64,000 nucleotides of DNA from the NCBI RefSeq assembly GCF_028649595.1, contig NZ_JAQSLK010000003.1, positions 62,001 through 126,000 on the forward strand, in the 5' to 3' direction. This document shows, piece by piece, positions 8,366 to 16,826 of the stretch; within the stretch, counting starts at the first letter, position 1, and every line of letters begins with the position of its first letter. A program made the translations under genes and the position numbers. Source of the DNA: Campylobacter magnus. Its GTDB lineage: Bacteria; Campylobacterota; Campylobacteria; Campylobacterales; Campylobacteraceae. A model generated the notes under the pieces. That model ran no database searches and was not told where the DNA came from. It saw only the letters and a program-made list of their open reading frames with translations.

Positions 8366-8797
8366 ATGGACTATTTTTGGGTGAAGTTTGTGCATTTTTG
8401 TGCGTTTATTTCGTGGATGGCGATGCTTTTTTATCTGCCTAGGCTTTATGTTTATCACGCAGAGCATAGACAAAACTCTGGCTTTTGCGATGTAGTAAAA
8501 ATTCAAGAGCGTAAGCTTTATAATGGCATTGGCTGGTTGGGGCTTGGTATAACCTTGCTAAGCGGGCTTTATTTATTGCATTTAAAACCTGAGCTTATGC
8601 AAATGCCGTATTTTCATCTTAAGCTAACGGCTGCGGTGTTACTTATCATTTATCATTTTAGTTTGGGATACTTTTTGCGTAGTTTTAGACTAGGCAAATG
8701 CGCCTTGCCTGGCAAGTTTTTTAGAGTGTGGAATGAGGTGCCTACGCTAATTATGTTTGCCATTATTTATGCGATGATTGTGTGGGCAAATAGTTAG
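8366..8797 (+). CDS. hemJ: Protoporphyrinogen IX oxidase HemJ
   Basis: 143-aa four-helix membrane protein of the HemJ (UPF0093) family, which converts protoporphyrinogen IX to protoporphyrin IX in haem synthesis. The hallmark is VHFCAFISWMAMLFYLPRL followed by YVYHAE, with the conserved His10, plus LKLTAAVLLIIYH in the third helix. It starts 9 bp after lspA behind AAGGAG. Haem supply fits the neighbouring cytochrome genes. Confidence 0.9.
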   Translation: MDYFWVKFVHFCAFISWMAMLFYLPRLYVYHAEHRQNSGFCDVVKIQERKLYNGIGWLGLGITLLSGLYLLHLKPELMQMPYFHLKLTAAVLLIIYHFSLGYFLRSFRLGKCALPGKFFRVWNEVPTLIMFAIIYAMIVWANS

Positions 8798-8810
8798 AAA
8801 TCTTGAAGTA

Positions 8811-8853
8811 GGAATTCTAGATTTTGTTAGAAATAGCAAAATCTAGAATACAA
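8811..8853. repeat. Inverted pair of palindrome half-sites after hemJ
   Basis: Two half-copies of the dispersed palindrome face each other (TCTAGATTTTG and CAAAATCTAGA) and could form an 11-bp stem with a short loop. No T-tract follows on the plus strand, so an intrinsic terminator is doubtful. Confidence 0.7.
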
Positions 8854-8920
8854 AAGCACTACAAATAAAATTCTTAATTTAAATGCTTAAAAAATTTGTT
8901 TTCTTTTAGCTAAAATATAT

Positions 8921-8926
8921 TATAAT
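8921..8926 (+). promoter_or_regulatory. -10 box of the histidine-kinase-like gene
   Basis: A perfect TATAAT lies 28 bases before the start codon at 8955 in an AT-rich spacer, and the gene is preceded by more than 100 bp without coding sequence. Confidence 0.5.
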
Positions 8927-8954
8927 GTTTAAATTTTATTTTTTTGGATAAAGT

Positions 8955-11873
8955 ATGAAGGCTAATATTTCTACATTTTTCTTTGCTAAAATAAGTGTTC
9001 TTGTGCTACTTTTTTTATCTATTATATTGCTTTGTTATTTTAGTTGGGGGCTTTATAGTAGTATTAAGTTTAGAGAGCTTATAGATAGAGCTTCACCTTT
9101 ATATAGCTTGATTAAAGATATTAGCAAAGAGCGTTCTGCTAGACTTATTAAAGAGTTTTATTTAGATGTAGATATTGATATAGGCGAGTTAGAAGAGGCT
9201 ACAAATAATTTGGCAAAAGAGCTAAATATGCCTGATTATTTTTTTCACAAGCTAAATTCCATGAGAGAAAACTTTGATGTAAATGTTACAAATAGAGAGT
9301 TTTTGCTTGGGTTTTCAGAACTTGATGAGTATATTTTAGCAGAGTTTGATAGACTGCATTTAAAAAATGTAAATAGCGAAATAAACAGCATCATCATGGC
9401 TATGTGGCAAATTGCTAAAGATGATGTTCGACAAAATAATATAAAAGACTTGCTTGTAAAGGCTGCTTGGGCAGACAAGGTTTTAAGCAAAGATGATTTG
9501 CTTTTATTAGATGATTTGTATTTTGAGTATGCTAATTACATAGATATTCTTTATCAAACACCAGCTTCGTTTGCTACTTTTAACAAAATAGATTTTGATG
9601 AGATAAAAGCAAAATATAGCCAAGATAAAGAATACACAAAATATAATATAGAAAAATTTTATAACATCGTTCATAGCGCAATCATAAGAGGCGAGATAAC
9701 AACTAACCCAAATGTAATCATGGATGTATCAAGAAAAATAGAAAATAAAAATGGAGAAAACATAGATTTTTTGATAGATTTTACTAAAAAAACTCAGCTT
9801 AATTCGATTTATATAATCACCTTTTATACCTGTGTTTCATTTTTTATCGTGCTTCTTTGTGCTTATACATTTATCTCGCTTAAAAGGAGAGAAAAATGCT
9901 TTTTAGAAAATCTATCTCTTTTAGATTTGCATACCCAAAACCTAAAAGCCATAGCTAGATTTCGTAGCAAAAATCCAGATGATGCTGAAATATACAAGCT
10001 TTTTGGTGATATTAGCGAGCATTTTTATGAAATGGATAAAATTGAACTAAGAAATAAAAATGAATATTCATTTTTCATGGATCTTATCACTAGTGAGGTA
10101 AAAAACCCCCTAAATGATATAGTTGGAAATATCCAGCTTTTACAAATGTTAAAATCAAATACACAACAACACGAGACTTATTACAACAAGCTTTTAGGTA
10201 GTGCAAAAGAACTTGATGTTTTATTTAATTCTTTGCTAAAAATTTCTAGCATACAAGCTAAAAATCTAAGCCTAGAGCTCTTAGAAGTTGATATATTTGA
10301 CGCTATTAACAATGTAATCTCTGATGTGATTGCTAGCATAAAGCAAAATAATAAAACAAGAATAAACTTCATAGCCTATATTGACCCAGAACTAGAAGGT
10401 GGCGTAGTTTGTGATATAGCAAAACTTCGTTTTATCTTTGCTACATTGCTAGGCAATGCGATTAAGTATTGTTCGGTAAATGGTATGATTGCTTTGGTAA
10501 TAAAATGCGAACACACAGAAATCCAAGGCGAAAAAATTATAAAAAGAATTAGAATTAGCATAATAGACAATGGCTCTGGCTTTGATCAAACAATGCTAAT
10601 AGAACATAGTCAAACTGACAAAAACATAAAAGTATATAGCACCAAAGGGCTTAATTTAACAATTTCTAGAGAGTATTTGCGTGTTATGGGCTCAAAGCTT
10701 GAAATAAACTCATCACAAAAAGGAACCAAAGCTTCATTTATCCTAGAAGCTGAGTTTTGCAATCATGCACACAACTTAAAAGGTGCTTATACTGGCAAAA
10801 AAATCTATGTCCATGAAAGTAGCTTGCCTAAATTTGAGCTACCTATGGGTGAAAATAATGAGACACTTAAGCCAAGAGTGCTTTTAGACTCGTATCTTAG
10901 ATACTTAGGCTTTGATTATGAGTTTACTGATGCTAAGCTTGATGATGCTATCTATATAGTAGTTGGCGAAAAAGAGCCTTTTGATATGCAAAAATGTATC
11001 TTTTGCTCACCTACACCACCAGATGTCATCACAGATGATAAGGTGCATATAGAAACTCCATTTTGTGTAAATAGCATAGCAAATGCCTATGATATCATCA
11101 CAGGCAAAGCCAGAGGCGAACAAAATATAGAAAAACTAGACGCCACAGCCCTAGTACTAACTACAACAGCCATAAGCTCTCTAGTGGCAAAATACATCCA
11201 GCATGTAAAACTACCTTCAAGCGAGATAAAAGACTACGATGATAGCAAAAAAGATAAAGTTTTCACGCTTGAAGGAAAGCTTTCTGGCAAATACGATATA
11301 GTCTTTGTAGATACTGATATGTTCAAAAACCTAAAAGTAGACTGCCCAGTAGTAAGCATCTCAAACGAAAAACTAAAAGAGGGTGATATAAACTCGCCTA
11401 TCTTGCGTTCTATAATCTGCGATAAAAATAAAACCGAGCGACTAGAACAAGAAATCATCTACTCTATAAATGTGTTCAAAAGACGAAAAGGTCTTATTAC
11501 CGGTGGTATCAAGGATATCTTGCTCTTTAAAAAATCGCTTGCAGCAAGCAATATCTACAAAAGTGCCATGCTAAGCTTTGCTAGTAGCGTAGATGTGGTA
11601 AATGATATAGGTCAGTTCTACAAAAAGCTAAAAACAGATACTTATAAAGTAGTAATGTGTGATTGTGGCATCAAGGGCTTTACTTATGAAGCCTATAAGA
11701 ACGCAATCGAAGAAGCTCGTAAGAGCAAGGGACATCAAACTGTTGCTGTGCTATTTAAAGGCAGTAATGATACTGTGCATGTTAAGGATTTCTTTGAGAT
11801 TATTTCAACTAAGGCTGGTAAGCGCGACCTTGAACAGTCGCTAAAAAGACATCTAAATACATCTCAGTATTAG
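8955..11873 (+). CDS. Hybrid histidine-kinase-like membrane protein lacking the phospho-acceptor histidine
   Basis: 972 aa. One helix at about 9-30 and another at about 283-306 bound a large, helical sensor domain with no PAS signature. The kinase core follows. The H-box region reads FMDLITSEVKNPLNDI, so Ser380 (AGT at 10092) stands where SHELRTPLN-type kinases have the histidine. The ATP-binding half looks intact: LLGNAIKY (about 498-505), DNGSGF (about 538) and STKGLNL (about 562). The C-terminal 350 residues contain two receiver-like segments (DIVFVDTD near 780, VVMCDCGI near 898). It stands alone, with no response regulator beside it. It may be a scaffold or phosphatase rather than an autokinase. 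Confidence 0.75.
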   Translation: MKANISTFFFAKISVLVLLFLSIILLCYFSWGLYSSIKFRELIDRASPLYSLIKDISKERSARLIKEFYLDVDIDIGELEEATNNLAKELNMPDYFFHKLNSMRENFDVNVTNREFLLGFSELDEYILAEFDRLHLKNVNSEINSIIMAMWQIAKDDVRQNNIKDLLVKAAWADKVLSKDDLLLLDDLYFEYANYIDILYQTPASFATFNKIDFDEIKAKYSQDKEYTKYNIEKFYNIVHSAIIRGEITTNPNVIMDVSRKIENKNGENIDFLIDFTKKTQLNSIYIITFYTCVSFFIVLLCAYTFISLKRREKCFLENLSLLDLHTQNLKAIARFRSKNPDDAEIYKLFGDISEHFYEMDKIELRNKNEYSFFMDLITSEVKNPLNDIVGNIQLLQMLKSNTQQHETYYNKLLGSAKELDVLFNSLLKISSIQAKNLSLELLEVDIFDAINNVISDVIASIKQNNKTRINFIAYIDPELEGGVVCDIAKLRFIFATLLGNAIKYCSVNGMIALVIKCEHTEIQGEKIIKRIRISIIDNGSGFDQTMLIEHSQTDKNIKVYSTKGLNLTISREYLRVMGSKLEINSSQKGTKASFILEAEFCNHAHNLKGAYTGKKIYVHESSLPKFELPMGENNETLKPRVLLDSYLRYLGFDYEFTDAKLDDAIYIVVGEKEPFDMQKCIFCSPTPPDVITDDKVHIETPFCVNSIANAYDIITGKARGEQNIEKLDATALVLTTTAISSLVAKYIQHVKLPSSEIKDYDDSKKDKVFTLEGKLSGKYDIVFVDTDMFKNLKVDCPVVSISNEKLKEGDINSPILRSIICDKNKTERLEQEIIYSINVFKRRKGLITGGIKDILLFKKSLAASNIYKSAMLSFASSVDVVNDIGQFYKKLKTDTYKVVMCDCGIKGFTYEAYKNAIEEARKSKGHQTVAVLFKGSNDTVHVKDFFEIISTKAGKRDLEQSLKRHLNTSQY

Positions 11874-11887
11874 CAAAGAGCTAAAAA

Positions 11888-11974
11888 ATTCTAGAATTCC
11901 TAGGAATTCTAGAATTTTTACAATGAATTCTAGATTTTTTCACAATGAATTCTAGAATTCCTGGGAATTCTAGA
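11888..11974. repeat. Palindrome block upstream of pglB
   Basis: Full copies and half-copies of GGAATTCTAGAATTCC, with two AATGAATTCTAGA units 28 bp apart. An in-frame ATG inside this block (11945) would prepend 19 repeat-derived residues to PglB; I regard it as a decoy. Confidence 0.9.
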
Positions 11975-12001
11975 ACAAATTTTTATTTTAGAGAAAAAAA
12001 G

Positions 12002-14278
12002 ATGATAAAAAGTTTTTATAAAAGTTATGTTTTTTGGCTTACACTAGCAGCTTTTATTTTTGGTGTTTTGTGTAGGTTTGAGTGGGTGCTGTGGGCGCAG
12101 GGCTTTGCTCAGTTTAGCTGGGATAATGAGCTGATGATTAGCACAAATGACGGCTATGCATTTGCTGAGGGTGCCAGGGATATGCTAGCTGGCTTTCACC
12201 AGCCAAATGACCTTAGTTTTTATGGCTCGCCACTCTCAGCGCTTAGTGCTTTTATAGTTAGTATTACTGGCTTTAAGCTAGAGAGCGTGATGATTTATCT
12301 TAGCACGGCTCTTAGCTCCTTTATTGTGCTACCTTTGGTGCTAGTGTGTCGTGATTTGGGCGTGGCTAGGGCTGGTGTTGTGGCTGCTTTTATAGCTGTG
12401 GTGGCAAATAGCTACTATAACCGCACCATGGCAGGATATTATGATACTGATATGCTTACTATCGTGCTGCCGTGCTTTGTGCTTTGGGGCTTGGTGCGAC
12501 TTGTGCTTAGGCTGCGTTTTGGCTCACTTATTGCGTCCCTTGCGATGCTAGCAAATATGTGGTGGTATCCATCTAGTATAAACCTAAATCTTGCTTTTTT
12601 GGCTCTTTTTACGCTTTTTGTGCTAATTTATCGCAGGCGTGAGAGCGAGGGGTATTTTGCTATTTCGCTTATGCTTATTGCACTTTGTGCTTTTAGCGAG
12701 TTTTTGCGCTTGGGACTGATTTTGCTACTTTGCGTAGCAGCGCAGATTCGTCCTGGGCTTTTAGAGCGCAGGGTTATTTTATGGGGACTGTGCGTAGTTT
12801 GTGTGCTACTTTTTGGCTTTTTTGGTGGTTTTAATCCTTTTTGGTTTAATCTAAAGTTTTATATTTTTAGAGATTTAGCAGAAAGCAGCGGGCAGGATTT
12901 TTATTTTTTCAATGTAAATCAGACTATAATGGAGAGCAATACCCCACCGCTTGACCTTTTTGCGCAGCGTATTTCTAGCTCGGTTGCTGTTTTTGTAGCT
13001 AGTGTGCTTGGCTACGCTATTGCGTGCTTTCGTTATAGAGCTTTGCTTTTTGCTTTGCCTATGTTAGCCCTTGGCTTTTTAGCACTTAAAGGAGGGCTTA
13101 GATTTACCATTTATGCAGTGCCTGTAATGGCACTTGGCTTTGGCTTTTTTTTAGATTTTTTGGCACTTAGGCTAGGGGCTTTTTTATCTAGCAAAAGTTT
13201 AAGGAATTCTAGAAAGCTAAAGCTTATATTTTTAGCTATTTTGCTTTTTAGTCTTTTTGTGGGAGCGTGGATTTTAGGTGACTTTACCAAGTTTAGCTTA
13301 CATTTTTGGGTGGTGGCGGCTGTTTTTGGTCTGCTTTGTATTTTTGTATTTTATTTTTATAAGCCGCAGCAGTGGCTGATTTTTGCCTTTGCTAGCCTTG
13401 CTATTATGCCAAGCCTTGCTCATATTTATGTTTATAAGCCTTTTAGCGTCTTTGCTGCTAGTGAGGTGAGGGTGCTAAATGAGCTAAAAAACATAGCAAG
13501 TAGAGAGGATTACGCCCTTGCGTGGTGGGACTATGGATATGCAATTCGCTTTTATAGTGATGTAAAGACCTTGATCGATGGTGGCAAGCACTTAGGCGCT
13601 GATAACTTTGCTGTAAGTCTAGCACTAAGTAGCCCTCAGAACATAGCTGCAAATATAGCTAGGCTAGAGGTGGAGTATACTGAGCTTGGATTTAATAAAA
13701 AGCGTCCTGCTAGCTCAAATCTTGGCTGGATGATGAAAGACTACAATGCTAGTGATGTAAATGAGTTTTTATTTTCGCTAAATGATGAGAGATTTAAGAC
13801 CCCTGAGCCTAGTCGTGATGTGTATTTTGTGCTGCCTGATAGGATGCATGGAATTTTAAGTGTGGTTAGTAAGTTTAGCAATCTTGATTTGCGTGATGGC
13901 AAAAGCTATGGAGATGGCGTGTTTATCAGCTCTGAGAGCTTTAGTAGAGATGGAGATATAATAAGGCTTGGTGGTGGAGAGCTTGTAATAGACCTTGGGC
14001 TTGGCAGAATAAACTATGGTGGCGAGGGCTATGATATAAACACATATTTTACTACCTCATATGAAAATGGTAAGCTAAAGGTAAGCTCTGCTTGGATGAA
14101 TAGCTCTGCTGAGCTTTTTGTGATTTTTATGAATGATTATGGGCGTTTTCTTATCATGGATAGCAAGAGCTTTGCATCTAGCTATATACAGCTTTTTGTG
14201 CTAGAAAATTATGATAAAAAGCTCTTTGAGCCAGTCATTTTAGATCCAGCAATGAAGGTGTATAAGGTGCTAAAATAA
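12002..14278 (+). CDS. pglB: PglB/STT3-family oligosaccharyltransferase
   Basis: Transfers a lipid-linked oligosaccharide to Asn in secreted proteins. With the ATG at 12002 it is 758 aa, with 11-13 N-terminal helices and a periplasmic C-terminal domain. Visible residues are Asp50 in STNDGYAFAEGARD, the YYDTD pair (Asp148, Asp150), the TIME form of the TIxE motif (308-311) and WWDYG (508-512). These match metal binding, catalysis and sequon recognition in the C. lari enzyme. It is not within a pgl glycan cluster; its neighbours are a kinase-like gene and a convergent acyltransferase. A GAATTC-containing palindrome is read inside it as RNSRK (about 13201-13216). Confidence 0.93.
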   Translation: MIKSFYKSYVFWLTLAAFIFGVLCRFEWVLWAQGFAQFSWDNELMISTNDGYAFAEGARDMLAGFHQPNDLSFYGSPLSALSAFIVSITGFKLESVMIYLSTALSSFIVLPLVLVCRDLGVARAGVVAAFIAVVANSYYNRTMAGYYDTDMLTIVLPCFVLWGLVRLVLRLRFGSLIASLAMLANMWWYPSSINLNLAFLALFTLFVLIYRRRESEGYFAISLMLIALCAFSEFLRLGLILLLCVAAQIRPGLLERRVILWGLCVVCVLLFGFFGGFNPFWFNLKFYIFRDLAESSGQDFYFFNVNQTIMESNTPPLDLFAQRISSSVAVFVASVLGYAIACFRYRALLFALPMLALGFLALKGGLRFTIYAVPVMALGFGFFLDFLALRLGAFLSSKSLRNSRKLKLIFLAILLFSLFVGAWILGDFTKFSLHFWVVAAVFGLLCIFVFYFYKPQQWLIFAFASLAIMPSLAHIYVYKPFSVFAASEVRVLNELKNIASREDYALAWWDYGYAIRFYSDVKTLIDGGKHLGADNFAVSLALSSPQNIAANIARLEVEYTELGFNKKRPASSNLGWMMKDYNASDVNEFLFSLNDERFKTPEPSRDVYFVLPDRMHGILSVVSKFSNLDLRDGKSYGDGVFISSESFSRDGDIIRLGGGELVIDLGLGRINYGGEGYDINTYFTTSYENGKLKVSSAWMNSSAELFVIFMNDYGRFLIMDSKSFASSYIQLFVLENYDKKLFEPVILDPAMKVYKVLK

Positions 14279-14289
14279 TTTAATATCTT

Positions 14290-15762
14290 TTAAAAATTAA
14301 AATATAAAAACTGAGACTCTACTACGCTGCGAGTAGCAAAAAACGAACAAATCAGCAAAAAGCACAAGAATAGAGCTGTTCGCCAATCAAAGTGAGAACG
14401 CTCCATCATTTCTTGCGAGTTTTTAGCAAATACGCAGACTATAAGCGCAAGAAGCAAAACACCCCACATAGAAGCATTTGCTACTTTAAATCTTTCTATG
14501 TTATTAACAATACCAAAGGTAGAATTTACAAATCTCACAAACTCTACACCAAACTTTATATTTGTGAAATCAAACATAGCCCCAAGTACTTTAAATGCGC
14601 CATTCATATCATTTGCTCTAAAAAATATCCAAGCAATATTTACAAAGTTAAAGGTCAAAAACCAAGCTAAAAACTTATTTAGTTTTTTAAAGTGCAAGCT
14701 ATAATAGCGAGAAATCACAATACCAATGCCATGCATACATCCCCATACTACAAAAGTCCAACCAGCACCATGCCAAATTCCACCTATTAAAAATACCATC
14801 AATAAATTTGTATAAAGTCTAGTCTCGCCTACTCTATTACCACCAAGAGGGATATAGATATAATCGCGCAAAAAGCGAGATAGTGTCATATGCCACCTAT
14901 GCCAAAAATCGCCAATGCTAGTAGCTTTATAAGGTGAGTTAAAGTTAAATGGCAAGACAATATTAAACATGTAAGAAATGCCTATTGCCATATCAGTATA
15001 GCCACTAAAATCAAAATATAGCTGAAAGGTATAAGATAGCGAGCTAATCCACGCCTCAGCCATGCTAAGTGTGGTGCTAGTATCAAAGCCATAAGTAGCA
15101 AAGCGAGCAAAAAAATCAGCAATTACTACTTTTTTAAATAGCCCCACACAAAATAAAAATAGACCAAAGCTTATGTTTTTGTAGTGAATTTTTTTTCGGC
15201 GAAGGTTAGCAAACTGAGGCATCATCTCAGCATGGTGTATAATAGGACCAGCAAGCAGATGCGGAAAATAGGTAACAAAAAGAGCGTAGTTTATAAAGCT
15301 TCTTTCACGCACAAAGCCACGGTAGCAATCTACCAAAAAAGCAATCTGTGTGAAGGTAAAAAAGCTAATACCAAGTGGCAAAATCACATGCATAAGTGGC
15401 ACAGAACTGCCAAAAATACCATTAAAGTTTTCTATAAAAAAATCAGTGTATTTATAGTACCCCAGTAAGGTGATATTTGCTAAAATTCCAAAAGTTAGAA
15501 AGCCCTTTGGTTTTTTAGCCTTTTCTTGTCCTTCAAACTTAGTAGCAATTGCACACAGCTTTGAGCCCACAAAGAAGTTAAAAGTAAAACTTGCGATGAT
15601 GAGAGGGACATAAATGTAGTTCCAATATCCATAAAAAAACACACTCGCCACAGCCAAAAATGCTATACCAAGACGAATAAGTCGTAATTTATTTAAAATA
15701 AAATAAATCGCAAAAACAATAGGTAAATATATAAAAATAAAATCAAAGGTAGTAAAAAGCAT
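14290..15762 (-). CDS. MBOAT-family O-acyltransferase (AlgI/PatA type)
   Basis: 490-aa polytopic membrane protein that would move an acyl (usually acetyl) group across the membrane to a polysaccharide or peptidoglycan. The core block WHRWHMTLSRFLRDYIYIPL (287-306) and the catalytic His331 in GGIWHGAG are intact, and the N-terminal FYGYWN segment is typical. It follows the SGNH-like gene by 32 bp on the same strand. Members of this pair act as AlgI-AlgJ/X or PatA-PatB. The acceptor cannot be told from sequence. Confidence 0.88.
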   Translation of the reverse strand: MLFTTFDFIFIYLPIVFAIYFILNKLRLIRLGIAFLAVASVFFYGYWNYIYVPLIIASFTFNFFVGSKLCAIATKFEGQEKAKKPKGFLTFGILANITLLGYYKYTDFFIENFNGIFGSSVPLMHVILPLGISFFTFTQIAFLVDCYRGFVRERSFINYALFVTYFPHLLAGPIIHHAEMMPQFANLRRKKIHYKNISFGLFLFCVGLFKKVVIADFFARFATYGFDTSTTLSMAEAWISSLSYTFQLYFDFSGYTDMAIGISYMFNIVLPFNFNSPYKATSIGDFWHRWHMTLSRFLRDYIYIPLGGNRVGETRLYTNLLMVFLIGGIWHGAGWTFVVWGCMHGIGIVISRYYSLHFKKLNKFLAWFLTFNFVNIAWIFFRANDMNGAFKVLGAMFDFTNIKFGVEFVRFVNSTFGIVNNIERFKVANASMWGVLLLALIVCVFAKNSQEMMERSHFDWRTALFLCFLLICSFFATRSVVESQFLYFNF

Positions 15763-15794
15763 AATTATCCTTGTATTGAAAGTGTAAAATTTTC

Positions 15795-16826
15795 TTATTT
15801 GTTAGTGTTGAAAAGCCCTGTCTTTTTTAACTCTTCAATAAGCCTTTTGGTTCTAATATCTCTTGCCTTTTCATCTATATGCCAGTATGTATCTACCATA
15901 TTGTCTGGAAAATAACTTTCAAAGGGATTTCCTACAAATAACAATCCATAAGATTCTACAAGTGGTTTGATTTGTTCTATTAATGCTTTTAGCTTTTTCC
16001 CTTGTGTGGTGCTAAAATCAAAGCAGTCTTTACCAGCAAGTGCAGGGTATGTAAAAATAAATTTTGCTCCACTCTCAGTCTGTATTTGCTTTATTAGTTC
16101 TATATTTTTAACAAAATCGCTATTTATTTTATCAACTGCTATATACTCTTGGCATGTAGCGCCATTGTTATGATCTATTTTATGCAAATCAATACCTTGT
16201 TGTAATAAAGCATTGTAATTTATATCACCCCTCTCACCACTTTCTAATAATTTTATAATTTCCAATTTTTCATCAAAGTTAAAATCAGAGCCCAAGAGTT
16301 TATGTTTGGCTAGTCTGTAAACATTCTTAAGTGGTTTTGTGGCTTGATTAAAATTTAGCCTAGTGATAACTAAAAGTTTTTTACTAAGAGGCAAGGCATT
16401 AAAATGAAATTTTCCATAACTTACTAGCTCATCTGATATGACAGAAATCATTGCTTGTTCATCACGGCTATAGTATGGATATTCTAGCGGCAAAACAATA
16501 ATATCATTAGAACTTATAAAATGTGATAGCCTATGCAGTCTAAAATCTAGAGGATATCCTGCATTGTAACCCATGTTTAAGGTTATTCTATTGAGTTTAT
16601 TTTCTATCATTAGCGAGTTTATGCTGTGATGAGTGCTTGAGCCACCATCTAAGATAATACGAGGTCTATCTTTTGTATTTTCTAATAAAAAATTTTTAGT
16701 AAAATAAAAACCGTCTGTACCATTTTCTAGTGTGTTTGCCCAGATAAAGCCACCAGTGTATATAACACTGGCGCAAAAAAGTAAACCAACAAAAACAAGC
16801 AAAAATTTCTTATATTTTTCTATCAC
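15795..16826 (-). CDS. SGNH-hydrolase-like partner of the MBOAT acyltransferase
   Basis: 343 aa with an N-terminal membrane anchor (about 8-30) and a periplasmic domain. A GDS-like block ILDGGSSTHHSINS (58-71) offers Ser63/Ser64 as nucleophile, and a C-terminal DTYWHIDEKARD (312-323) offers the Asp and His316. This arrangement is that of SGNH acetyltransferases working with an MBOAT. Its stop shares one base with the upstream tkt stop region, and it lies 32 bp before the MBOAT gene. The exact family is not recognised. Confidence 0.68.
   Translation of the reverse strand: MIEKYKKFLLVFVGLLFCASVIYTGGFIWANTLENGTDGFYFTKNFLLENTKDRPRIILDGGSSTHHSINSLMIENKLNRITLNMGYNAGYPLDFRLHRLSHFISSNDIIVLPLEYPYYSRDEQAMISVISDELVSYGKFHFNALPLSKKLLVITRLNFNQATKPLKNVYRLAKHKLLGSDFNFDEKLEIIKLLESGERGDINYNALLQQGIDLHKIDHNNGATCQEYIAVDKINSDFVKNIELIKQIQTESGAKFIFTYPALAGKDCFDFSTTQGKKLKALIEQIKPLVESYGLLFVGNPFESYFPDNMVDTYWHIDEKARDIRTKRLIEELKKTGLFNTNK

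Noticed and set aside
11945..12001. N-terminal extension of PglB from an upstream ATG
   Set aside because: The added residues are only repeat-coded and precede the normal family start; no ribosome site.
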